Source: Sphingomonadales bacterium (GTDB lineage: Bacteria > Pseudomonadota > Alphaproteobacteria > Sphingomonadales > Sphingomonadaceae). From it: a stretch of DNA of 10,268 nucleotides. Where the stretch lies: contig JANYCM010000319.1 in NCBI GenBank assembly GCA_025360285.1, forward strand, positions 1 to 10,268, given 5' to 3'. A model generated the notes under the pieces. It had not been told where the DNA came from. It did no database searches and saw only the letters and a list, made by a program, of their open reading frames with translations. The first letter of the stretch is position 1, and each line of letters opens with the position of its first letter. Below, in pieces: positions 1-6,482 of this stretch. The translations under genes were made by a program, and so were the position numbers.

Positions 1-504
1 GCCAACGGCAAAGCCAGCAAGGTCATAGTCACCCGGCGCATACATGCCGGGCATTTCGGCGGTTTCGCCGCCGATCAGCGCGCAGCCGGCGATGCGGCAG
101 CCTTCGGCAATGCCGGCAACGACCGCCGTGGCGGTTTCCAGTTCCAACTTGCCGCTGGCAAAATAATCGAGGAAAAACAGTGGTTCGGCGCCCTGGACGA
201 TCAGGTCATTGACGCACATGGCGACCAGATCGATCCCCACAGTCTCATGCCGGCCGGTATCGATGGCGAGTTTCAGTTTCGTGCCCACGCCATCATTGGC
301 GGCGACCAGCAACGGGTCCTTGAACCCCGCCGCGCGTGGATCGAAAAAGCCGCCGAAACCGCCAAGTTCGGCGTCGGCGCCTGGACGGGCGGTGGCGCGG
401 GCCAGCGGCGCGATCATCCTGACCAGCGCATTGCCGGCGGCAATCGAGACGCCAGCGTCTGCGTAGGTCAGGGGGGCATATGTAGGCGGTTTGTGGTTCG
501 ACAT
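1..504 (-). CDS. purM: Phosphoribosylformylglycinamidine cyclo-ligase (AIR synthetase), N-terminal part
   Basis: This is the first 168 codons of PurM; the C-terminal part lies beyond the window's left edge. The enzyme catalyses the ATP-dependent ring closure of FGAM to aminoimidazole ribonucleotide, the fifth step of de novo purine synthesis, in the cytosol. Reading the minus strand from the ATG at 504-502 gives a protein that opens MSNHKPPTYAPLTYADAGVS and continues with the family's hallmark stretches: a glycine-rich segment (LGGFGGFFD), the nucleotide/metal-binding ANDGVGTKLKLA, then VNDLIVQGAEPLFFLDYFA and IGGETAEMPGMY. These are highly conserved in PurM. A Shine-Dalgarno AAGGA lies at 515-511, about six bases before the ATG, which fixes the start. 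It is divergent from the DUF2066 gene. A purM/DUF2066/AI-2E/hda neighbourhood is also known in other proteobacteria. The frame is intact to the edge. Confidence 0.96.
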   Translation of the reverse strand, partial: MSNHKPPTYAPLTYADAGVSIAAGNALVRMIAPLARATARPGADAELGGFGGFFDPRAAGFKDPLLVAANDGVGTKLKLAIDTGRHETVGIDLVAMCVNDLIVQGAEPLFFLDYFASGKLELETATAVVAGIAEGCRIAGCALIGGETAEMPGMYAPGDYDLAGFAVG

Positions 505-534
505 GGGCGATCCTTAGCGCCGGCGGCCGCTGCG

Positions 535-553
535 GCCAAGCTTCGGGCTTGGC
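535..553. promoter_or_regulatory. Hairpin in the purM/DUF2066 divergent intergenic region
   Basis: A perfect 7-bp inverted repeat, GCCAAGC-TTCGG-GCTTGGC, sits in the 78-base gap between the divergent starts of purM and the DUF2066 gene. It could form in the leader of either transcript or be an operator-like site. No clear -35/-10 pair was recognised in this very GC-rich gap, so its role is unknown. Confidence 0.4.
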
Positions 554-582
554 ATTCGCCGGGGCGTCGCTAGAACGGCGGT

Positions 583-2010
583 GTGAAGGCTTGGGCTCTC
601 TTGCTGGCGCTGCTCGTCGCCCCGCTGCTCGTGGCTTTGCCGCTGCGCGCCCAGGATGAGGGCGGCAGTGCCTATGCGATTGGCGGCATCGCCGTCGATG
701 TCGTTGCCGCCACGCCGGATGCGGCGCGCATCACCGCCTATCGCATTGCCCAGCGCAAGGCCTGGCCCTTGCTGTGGGCGCGGCTGACCGGGGGTGCCCC
801 GGCGGCGGCGCCGCGGCTGAGCGATGGCCAGCTCGATGGCATTGTCGCCGGCATCGAAAGCCAGGGCGAACGCTTTTCGATGACGCGCTACATCGCCAAG
901 CTGGGGGTGGTGTTCGATCGATCGCGGACCAGCGAGTTTGTCGGCGGCGGCGGTAGCGGCGCGCTGCAATCGCCGCCGATGCTGTTGCTGCCACTGTTCA
1001 GCGATGGCGCGGTGCGGACTTTGTATCAGGCGAAAACGCCGTGGCGCGCTGCCTGGCAGCGCTATCGCGATGCGGTGACGCCGATCGATTATGTGACAGC
1101 GTCGGGCTCGGCCGGTGACAATATCGTGCTGACCGGCTGGCAGGTGACGCGCAGCGACCGGACGAGCTGGCGCAGCATCCTCAACCGTTTCGATGCCGTC
1201 GATGTGCTGACCGCCGAAGCCCGGCTGGTGCGGGCCTGGCCGGGCGGCCCGATCCGCGCGACGTTCATTGCCCGGCATGGCCCGGATGCGACGGAGCTTG
1301 GCCGGTTCGAACTGACCGCCGCCGATGATGCCGGGCTGGACGCCATGCTCGATGCCGCGGTGCGCGGCATCGATGATATCTATGGGGTGGCGCTGCGCGA
1401 TGGCCGGCTGCGCAGTGAACCCGATCTGGCACATGATCTGACCCCGGTGCTCGCCGAAGCCCCGCTGATCGGCGCGGCGATGAGCGGCGAGAGCGGCGGG
1501 GATGAGAGCAGCGCCAGCACCAGTATCGATGTGGCGATGGCGACCCCCGATGGCGCCGCCGCCACGGCGCTGGAAACGGCGATACGCGGCACCGCCGGCG
1601 TCACCGGGGTAACGATGACCAGCCTGTCACTGGGCGGCACGTCGCACATGTTGCTCAGCTATGCCGGCAGTTATGAAACGCTGCTCTATGCGCTCGATGG
1701 CAAGGGGCTGCGACTGGCCAGCGAAAATGGCCAGATGGTGCTGCGGCGACGGCGGGAGGGTGATGTGCCCGTGCCGCAGCCAGCGGCACAAGCAGCGGTT
1801 TTGCCGCGTCCCGCGGCACCGACAAATGTTTTGCCGCGGCCGGCGGCACCAGCAGCGGTTTTGCCGCGCCCGGCGGCACCAACCGATGTTCGGCCGCGCC
1901 CGGCGGCACCGGTTTTGCCGTCTGTGGCAGGGGCATCCCCGCCGCGACGCCCGGCCGAACCGCGCCCGCTACCGCCGCGCCCGGTTGACTTGCTGCCCAA
2001 GACCCGGTGA
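583..2010 (+). CDS. Exported DUF2066 domain-containing protein with Pro/Ala repeat tail
   Basis: A 475-residue protein of the DUF2066 family, whose function is not established. Residues 1-23 form a signal peptide: Lys2, a long Leu/Ala/Val core, then LRAQ with likely cleavage near Ala22-Gln23. Periplasmic or membrane-associated location is therefore inferred. The family-like segment follows at about residues 31-72 (a beta strand, then an AYRIAQRKAWPLLWARLTG helix) and the body continues to about residue 390. From about 398 the chain is low-complexity: repeated LPRPAAP units, then a Pro/Arg-rich end. The start is forced: an in-frame TAG at 571-573 leaves the GTG at 583 as the only start that keeps the signal peptide, although no good Shine-Dalgarno is visible. 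The stop overlaps the next gene by four bases, so translational coupling is likely. Confidence 0.8.
   Translation: MKAWALLLALLVAPLLVALPLRAQDEGGSAYAIGGIAVDVVAATPDAARITAYRIAQRKAWPLLWARLTGGAPAAAPRLSDGQLDGIVAGIESQGERFSMTRYIAKLGVVFDRSRTSEFVGGGGSGALQSPPMLLLPLFSDGAVRTLYQAKTPWRAAWQRYRDAVTPIDYVTASGSAGDNIVLTGWQVTRSDRTSWRSILNRFDAVDVLTAEARLVRAWPGGPIRATFIARHGPDATELGRFELTAADDAGLDAMLDAAVRGIDDIYGVALRDGRLRSEPDLAHDLTPVLAEAPLIGAAMSGESGGDESSASTSIDVAMATPDGAAATALETAIRGTAGVTGVTMTSLSLGGTSHMLLSYAGSYETLLYALDGKGLRLASENGQMVLRRRREGDVPVPQPAAQAAVLPRPAAPTNVLPRPAAPAAVLPRPAAPTDVRPRPAAPVLPSVAGASPPRRPAEPRPLPPRPVDLLPKTR
1771..1920 (+). repeat. 30-bp tandem repeat inside the DUF2066 gene (LPRPAAP units)
   Basis: Three full 30-base units run at 1799-1828, 1829-1858 and 1859-1888. 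Each begins TTTTGCCGCG and is followed by a C/G-rich stretch ending GCGGCACC plus a variable 8-10 bases. A shortened copy follows at 1889-1912, then the start of another at 1913-1920. A degenerate copy precedes them at about 1771-1798. The unit length is a multiple of three, so the reading frame is kept. The translated decapeptide is LPRPAAP followed by T-N-V, A-A-V or T-D-V. The variable tails suggest old or diverging copies rather than a very recent expansion. Confidence 0.85.
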
Positions 2011-3143
2011 AGACCCTGGAAATGACCGGAAACATCCCCGAAAAACCCGATAATAACCCGGTTCCCGGTGACCCCGCCGCGCAGGGCCTGTCGCTCGCCG
2101 ACCGGCTCAGCCTGCCGCGCATTCATTGGGGCTGGCTGTTGCTGCTGGTCGGTTTCGGGGCCTTGTTCTGGGCGTCGCGCAGTGTCGTCGGGCCGTTCAT
2201 CGCGGGTTTTGTCGTTGCCTATCTGCTCGATCCGCCGGCGCGGCGGCTGCAACGCTGGGGCTGGCCGCGCTGGTTGGCATCGGCCATCGTGTTGATATTG
2301 TTCCTCATTGCGCTTGTCGGCGTGATATTGGCGAGCGCGCCGATCATCCAGGCGCAGGTGTTTCAATTGATCGATACATTGCCCGGCCTGATCAAGAGCA
2401 CGACGCCGATGCTGGAACGCCTGCTGCGCCGCACCGCCGGTGCCGCGCAAAGCCAGGAAGTCATCACCAACCTGACCAATCGCGGCCTCAGCTGGCTCAG
2501 CGACGCGCTGGGGCCGATCCTGGCCGGCAGCCTTGCCTTTGTAAACATTGTGACTTTTGTCGTGGTGACGCCGATCGTGGCGTTTTATCTGCTGCGCGAC
2601 TGGCCGCGCATTCTGGCCAGTGTCGAAAGCTGGTGGCCGCGCCGGCAATTGCCGGTGATTCAGAAACTGCTCCACGATTCAGACGCCGCCCTGTCGGGCT
2701 TTGTCCGCGGGCAATCCCTGGTCTGCCTGACGCTGGGCATCTATTATGCCGTTGGCTGGAGCATCGTCGGACTGGATTATGCCATTGTTTTGGGCATGTT
2801 GGCGGGCATATTGGGTTTCGTGCCGTTCCTTGGCATCATGTTCGCCGTGGGCCTCAGCATGTTGGTAGCGCTGGGTCAGTTCGGCTTTGACGGCTTTCAT
2901 CTGGCGCTGGTGCTGGGGGTTTTCGCCATTGGCCAGGTGCTGGAAAGTTCGGTGCTGACCCCCAATCTGATCGGCAACCGCATCGGGCTGCATCCCGCCT
3001 GGGTGCTGTTCGCGGTCTTCGCCGGCGGGCAAGTGGCTGGGCTTGCAGGGGTATTTTTCGCCGTACCGGTGGCGGCGGTGCTGGGCGTCGTGGTGCGTTC
3101 GGCGCTGGCGCATTACCGCCAGAGCGATTTCTATCGGCCATGA
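2007..3143 (+). CDS. AI-2E family (PerM-like) transporter
   Basis: A 378-residue inner-membrane protein of the AI-2E transporter superfamily (PF01594, which includes TqsA and PerM), a usual length for the family. A polar N-terminus of about 40 residues precedes membrane segments at about 41-58, 61-75, 91-113, 172-196, 236-255, 257-290, 297-315 and 331-365. Family signatures are visible: FYLLRDWPR (193-201), GFVRGQSLVCLTLG (231-244), GFVPFLG (270-276) and ESSVLTPNLIGNRIGLHPAW (313-332). The substrate cannot be read from sequence; members export AI-2, ions or unknown solutes. GTG at 2007 overlaps the previous stop by four bases, a typical coupling signal. ATG at 2022 (five codons later) is an alternative start, and neither has a strong Shine-Dalgarno. 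The stop overlaps hdaA by four bases. Confidence 0.9.
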   Translation: MKTLEMTGNIPEKPDNNPVPGDPAAQGLSLADRLSLPRIHWGWLLLLVGFGALFWASRSVVGPFIAGFVVAYLLDPPARRLQRWGWPRWLASAIVLILFLIALVGVILASAPIIQAQVFQLIDTLPGLIKSTTPMLERLLRRTAGAAQSQEVITNLTNRGLSWLSDALGPILAGSLAFVNIVTFVVVTPIVAFYLLRDWPRILASVESWWPRRQLPVIQKLLHDSDAALSGFVRGQSLVCLTLGIYYAVGWSIVGLDYAIVLGMLAGILGFVPFLGIMFAVGLSMLVALGQFGFDGFHLALVLGVFAIGQVLESSVLTPNLIGNRIGLHPAWVLFAVFAGGQVAGLAGVFFAVPVAAVLGVVVRSALAHYRQSDFYRP

Positions 3144-3778
3144 CGGTGGCAGCGCTGGCAGACACGCTGATCGACGATCAGCCGCCCCTGCCACTGGCCT
3201 ATGCAGCACGGCTCGGTGTGGCGGATTTCTGTATCTCTGACGCCAACCGAGCCGCCGTGCTATGGCTGGCAAGGCCGCAGGACTGGCCCATGTCGCGCTG
3301 CCTGCTGCTCGGGCCGCCGGCCTCGGGCAAAAGCCATCTCGCCGGGATTTTTGCGGCCGACAGTGGCGGCGTTGTTATTGAAAATGCTGATCTTGTTGCC
3401 GATGGCGAACCGCTGTTTCACGCCTGGAACGCGGCAACATATAGTCGCCCGCTGCTGCTGACGGCGCAGCGCCGCCCGAAATTCTGGGCGCACAGCCTGG
3501 CCGATCTGGCCTCCCGGCTCGCTGCCACACCGCAAGTGGCGCTGGCTGATCCCGATGATGCGCTGATGCTTGCCGTGCTGCGCAAGCGCTTTGCCGATCG
3601 CGGCCTGCGCGTATCGGAAGATGTCATCGCCTATCTGGCGCTGCGCATGGAGCGCAGCTTTGCCGCTGTGGATGCGGTGGTGGCGCAGCTTGATGCGCTG
3701 TCGCTCGGCCTGCGCCGTGATATCACCGTGCCGTTGGCGCGCGAGGTCCTGGAAGGCCAGTTGACGCTGGCAGTTTGA
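3140..3778 (+). CDS. hdaA: DnaA-homologous regulator HdaA (Hda/RIDA family)
   Basis: A 212-residue DnaA-like AAA+ protein without the DnaA DNA-binding domain, the size and architecture of Hda/HdaA. With the replicative sliding clamp, Hda proteins stimulate ATP hydrolysis by DnaA and so limit re-initiation of replication. Visible elements are a likely beta-clamp-binding motif near the N-terminus (QPPLPL, residues 14-19; E. coli Hda has QLSLPL), a Walker A GPPASGKSH at 58-66, a Walker-B-like VVIENAD at 78-84, the RKRFADRGL segment at 149-156, and a sensor-2-type RMERSF at 169-174. The ATG overlaps the upstream stop as ATGA, which supports translational coupling to the AI-2E gene. The clamp motif and the lack of a DNA-binding domain separate it from DnaA itself and from general ATPases. 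Confidence 0.88.
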   Translation: MTVAALADTLIDDQPPLPLAYAARLGVADFCISDANRAAVLWLARPQDWPMSRCLLLGPPASGKSHLAGIFAADSGGVVIENADLVADGEPLFHAWNAATYSRPLLLTAQRRPKFWAHSLADLASRLAATPQVALADPDDALMLAVLRKRFADRGLRVSEDVIAYLALRMERSFAAVDAVVAQLDALSLGLRRDITVPLAREVLEGQLTLAV

Positions 3779-3814
3779 ACAGCGGGCGCCGGGGCCGCAC
3801 CCGCGCATCAACGG

Positions 3815-3842
3815 TTGCACTGCAGCGATGAAAGCCTAAAAC
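3815..3842 (+). promoter_or_regulatory. Candidate sigma-70-like promoter of the sdh operon
   Basis: TTGCAC at 3815-3820 and TAAAAC at 3837-3842 are separated by 16 bases, in the 95-base gap before sdhC. The -35 keeps the TTG that dominates in alphaproteobacteria and the -10 matches four of six consensus positions. It is a by-eye match only. It overlaps the inverted repeat at 3829-3853. Confidence 0.3.
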
Positions 3843-3853
3843 ACCGGCTTTCA
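3829..3853 (+). terminator. Inverted repeat between hdaA and sdhC (weak terminator or leader hairpin)
   Basis: A perfect 8-bp stem TGAAAGCC / GGCTTTCA with a 9-base loop. No T-run follows (the next bases are GCCTTTACCC), so it is a poor intrinsic terminator for hdaA. It could instead be an operator-like site or a leader hairpin for sdhC. Confidence 0.4.
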
Positions 3854-3873
3854 GCCTTTACCCAGGGGGATTC

Positions 3874-4278
3874 ATGGCCGGCCGACCGACCGCACCGCGA
3901 CCTTTGTCACCGCACCTGACCATCTGGAAATGGCGCGTGCACATGGCGGTGTCGATCATGCACCGGGTAACGGGTAACGCCATGGCCTTTGGCGCCGTGC
4001 TGCTGTTCCTGTGGTGGCTGATTGCCGCTGCGACCGGCCCGGCGGCCTATATGATCTTCCTTGGCGTCGCCAAGGGCCCGATCGGCATCCTGATTGGCTT
4101 TGGCTTCACCTGGGTGTTCTTCCAGCATCTGTGCTCGGGCGTGCGCCACCTGATCATGGACACCGGCCAGGGCTATGGTCTGGCCACCAGCAAGGCCAGC
4201 GCCTCGGCGACCTTCATCGTTTCGGTGCTGCTCACCCTGCTGACCTGGATCACCATCTATCTGACCAAGGGGCTTTGA
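3874..4278 (+). CDS. sdhC: Succinate dehydrogenase cytochrome b556 subunit
   Basis: A 134-residue membrane anchor of Complex II, which passes electrons from succinate to ubiquinone. It opens with the family pattern RPLSPHLTIW (residues 9-18) and then SIMHRVTG (27-34). Ser27 and Arg31 match the quinone-site Ser27 and Arg31 of E. coli SdhC even in numbering. His85 in FQHLCSGVRHLIMDTG (83-98) is at the position of the heme b axial ligand. Three hydrophobic helices lie at about 35-55, 66-88 and 110-131. The AGGGGGA at 3864-3870 just before the ATG is the likely Shine-Dalgarno. It is the first gene of the sdhC-D-A-[two genes]-B operon; only two bases separate it from sdhD. Confidence 0.96.
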   Translation: MAGRPTAPRPLSPHLTIWKWRVHMAVSIMHRVTGNAMAFGAVLLFLWWLIAAATGPAAYMIFLGVAKGPIGILIGFGFTWVFFQHLCSGVRHLIMDTGQGYGLATSKASASATFIVSVLLTLLTWITIYLTKGL

Positions 4279-4280
4279 CG

Positions 4281-4661
4281 ATGGGTGCCGGAACCGAACT
4301 GGGCCGCGTCCGCGGGCTTGGTGCCGCCAAGGATGGCGTGCATCACTGGTGGCTGCAACGCGTCACCGCCGTCGGCAATCTTATCCTGATGCTGTGGTTC
4401 GTGCTGTCGCTCGTCCGCCTGCCGTCGCTGGATTATGCCAGCGTCGTCCTCTGGCTGCGGCAGCCTGTCGCTGCGGTGCCGATGCTACTGCTTATCGTCT
4501 CGGTTTTCTGGCATCTTCGCCTGGGCGTGCAAGTGCTCATCGAAGATTATGTGCACGGTGCGCCCAGGGTGCTGGCGATGCTGGCATTGAATTTCTATGC
4601 ATTGGCGGGGGCGGCAGCAGCCGTGTTCGCCGTGCTCAAGATCGCACTTGGAGCGGCATAA
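4281..4661 (+). CDS. sdhD: Succinate dehydrogenase hydrophobic membrane anchor subunit
   Basis: A 126-residue second membrane anchor of Complex II. After a soluble stretch with VHHWWLQRVTA (20-30) there are three hydrophobic helices at about 29-46, 61-86 and 95-122. The segment FWHLRLGVQVLIEDYVH (76-92) is the conserved heme/quinone region: His78 is the likely heme ligand, and Asp89-Tyr90 correspond to Asp82-Tyr83 of E. coli SdhD, where the tyrosine contacts ubiquinone. The ATG at 4281 follows the sdhC stop by two bases. The open frame extends upstream inside sdhC, but those codons are out of frame with sdhC and non-homologous, so 4281 is chosen. The TAA shares one base with the sdhA ATG. Confidence 0.94.
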   Translation: MGAGTELGRVRGLGAAKDGVHHWWLQRVTAVGNLILMLWFVLSLVRLPSLDYASVVLWLRQPVAAVPMLLLIVSVFWHLRLGVQVLIEDYVHGAPRVLAMLALNFYALAGAAAAVFAVLKIALGAA

Positions 4662-6448
4662 TGGCGGCAAGTTATCAGATCATCGATCATGTCCATGACG
4701 CCGTCGTCGTCGGCGCCGGAGGCTCCGGGCTCCGGGCTGCCATGGGCATTGCCGAGGCCGGGCTGAAGACCGCATGCATCACCAAGGTATTTCCGACCCG
4801 CTCGCACACTGTCGCCGCACAGGGCGGCATCGCCGCGTCGCTCGGCAACATGGGGCCGGACCATTGGACCTGGCACATGTACGATACCGTCAAGGGGTCG
4901 GACTGGCTGGGCGACCAGGACGCCATCGAATATCTCTGCCGCGAAGCCCCCGCCGCCGTTTATGAACTCGAACATTTCGGCGTGCCATTTTCGCGCACCG
5001 AGGCGGGCCGCATCTATCAGCGGCCCTTCGGCGGCATGATGCAGAACATGGGCGCCGGGCCACCGGCGCAGCGCACCTGTGCGGCCGCCGATCGCACCGG
5101 CCATGCCATGCTGCACGCGCTCTACCAGCAGAGCCTCAAATACAGCACGGACTTCTACATCGAATATTTCGCCATCGACCTCATCATGGTGGATGGGGAG
5201 TGCCGCGGCGTCATCGCCATCAACATGGACGATGGCAGCATCCACCGCTTCCGCAGCCACAAGACCGTGCTCGCCACCGGCGGCTATGGCCGCTGCTATT
5301 TCTCGGCGACCAGCGCCCATACTTCGACGGGTGACGGCGGCGGCATGGCGATCCGCGCCGGCGTGCCGATGCAGGACATGGAATTCGTCCAGTTTCACCC
5401 CACCGGCATCTATGGCGCCGGCGTGCTCATCACCGAAGGCGCCCGCGGCGAGGGCGGCTACCTGACCAACAGCCAGGGCGAGCGCTTCATGGAACGCTAT
5501 GCCCCCAGCGCCAAGGACTTGGCGTCACGCGATGTCGTCAGCCGCTCGATGGCGATGGAAATCCGCGAAGGCCGCGGCGTCGGCAAGGAGGGCGATCATA
5601 TCAATCTCCACCTCAACCATATCGACCCGGCTGTGCTCCACGAACGCCTGCCCGGCATTTCGGAAACCGCCAAGATTTTCGCCGGTGTCGATGTCACTCG
5701 CGAACCCATCCCGGTAACGCCGACCGTCCATTACAATATGGGCGGCATCCCGACCAACTATCACGGCGAAGTCGTCACCCTGCGCGATGGCAACCCGGAC
5801 AGCGTTGTCCCCGGCCTGTTCGCGGTCGGCGAAGCGGCGTGCGTCTCGGTGCACGGCGCCAACCGGCTCGGCTCCAACAGCCTCATCGATCTCGTCGTTT
5901 TCGGCCGCGCCACCGCGCACCGCATCGGCGAAACGCTGAAACCCGGCACCGCGCATCCGCCGCTGGCCAAGGATTCGGCCGACATGGCGCTCGGCCGCCT
6001 TGATGGCTTCCGGCATTCGAAGGGCGGCTCGCCAACCAGCGATGTCCGCCTGGCGATGCAGAAGACCATGCAGTCGAATGCCGCCGTTTTTCGCACCAGC
6101 GAAATCCTCGACGAAGGCACCCGCAAGATCGACGCCGTCTATCAACGCATGGCCGACATCGGCATCCAGGACCGCAGCCTGGTGTTCAACACTGACCTTA
6201 TCGAGACGCTGGAGCTCGACAACATGATCAGCCAGGCCGTGCTGACCATGCACATGGCCCAGGCCCGTCACGAAAGCCGCGGCGCCCATATGCATGAAGA
6301 TTTCCCCAACCGCGACGACGAGAAGTTCATGAACCACTCGCTCGGCTGGTTCCGCGACGGCTCGGTGGAACTGGCGCAGCGGCCAGTGCATACCTACACG
6401 CTGACCGACGAGATCGAGTATATCAAGCCGAAAGCGCGAGTTTACTGA
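4661..6448 (+). CDS. sdhA: Succinate dehydrogenase flavoprotein subunit
   Basis: The 595-residue catalytic subunit, a normal length for SdhA (E. coli 588). It oxidises succinate to fumarate with covalently bound FAD and passes electrons to SdhB. Visible are the dinucleotide-binding GAGGSG (18-23), the flavinylated histidine His49 in RSHTVAAQGG, and the active-site residues His246 (HPTG), Thr258-Glu259, Arg290 (LASRDVVSR), His357 (VHYNMGG) and Arg402 (HGANRLGSNS). These correspond to E. coli His242, Thr254-Glu255, Arg286, His354 and Arg399. The C-terminal helical domain has HESRGAHMHEDFPNRDD. The start at 4661 overlaps the sdhD stop by one base; upstream in-frame codons belong to sdhD in another frame. 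The gene is complete and typical, and GC-rich up to its stop. The AT-rich insert begins directly after it. Confidence 0.97.
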   Translation: MAASYQIIDHVHDAVVVGAGGSGLRAAMGIAEAGLKTACITKVFPTRSHTVAAQGGIAASLGNMGPDHWTWHMYDTVKGSDWLGDQDAIEYLCREAPAAVYELEHFGVPFSRTEAGRIYQRPFGGMMQNMGAGPPAQRTCAAADRTGHAMLHALYQQSLKYSTDFYIEYFAIDLIMVDGECRGVIAINMDDGSIHRFRSHKTVLATGGYGRCYFSATSAHTSTGDGGGMAIRAGVPMQDMEFVQFHPTGIYGAGVLITEGARGEGGYLTNSQGERFMERYAPSAKDLASRDVVSRSMAMEIREGRGVGKEGDHINLHLNHIDPAVLHERLPGISETAKIFAGVDVTREPIPVTPTVHYNMGGIPTNYHGEVVTLRDGNPDSVVPGLFAVGEAACVSVHGANRLGSNSLIDLVVFGRATAHRIGETLKPGTAHPPLAKDSADMALGRLDGFRHSKGGSPTSDVRLAMQKTMQSNAAVFRTSEILDEGTRKIDAVYQRMADIGIQDRSLVFNTDLIETLELDNMISQAVLTMHMAQARHESRGAHMHEDFPNRDDEKFMNHSLGWFRDGSVELAQRPVHTYTLTDEIEYIKPKARVY

Positions 6449-6452
6449 GGAA

Positions 6453-6462
6453 ATTCTAGAAT
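6453..6462. promoter_or_regulatory. 10-bp palindrome with -10-like hexamer in front of the cassette
   Basis: ATTCTAGAAT is a perfect palindrome lying 5-14 bases after the sdhA stop. Its right half contains TAGAAT (6457-6462), five of six matches to TATAAT, and a run of six T follows at 6466-6471. No convincing -35 is seen upstream, inside the end of sdhA. It could be a weak private promoter with an overlapping operator, or chance in AT-rich DNA. Confidence 0.3.
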
Positions 6463-6471
6463 AGATTTTTT

Positions 6472-6477
6472 GGGGAA
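6472..6477 (+). promoter_or_regulatory. Shine-Dalgarno for the GNAT/PUA-like gene
   Basis: GGGGAA lies five bases before the GTG at 6483. It is the reason for choosing this GTG over the in-frame ATG at 6513, which has no such site. Confidence 0.6.
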
Positions 6478-6482
6478 CGATC

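Noticed and set aside
514..1434. Long open frame on the minus strand opposite the DUF2066 gene (about 306 codons)
   Set aside because: It is a shadow of the GC-rich plus-strand gene: Arg/Ala/Gly/His-rich with no recognisable motif, while the plus strand has a signal peptide and family pattern.
1799..1912. CRISPR-like array because of regular 30-bp units
   Set aside because: The units are directly tandem with no spacers, in frame within a coding region, and encode a proline-rich tail.
1686..2675. Long minus-strand open frame across the DUF2066 tail and the AI-2E gene
   Set aside because: It spans two well-supported plus-strand genes and reads as low-complexity Arg/Gln/Gly-rich sequence, partly from the tandem repeat.
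4349..4660. Possible 104-residue N-terminal extension of SdhA
   Set aside because: It overlaps sdhD almost completely in another frame and is Arg/Ala-rich; the ATG at 4661 gives the normal SdhA start and length.
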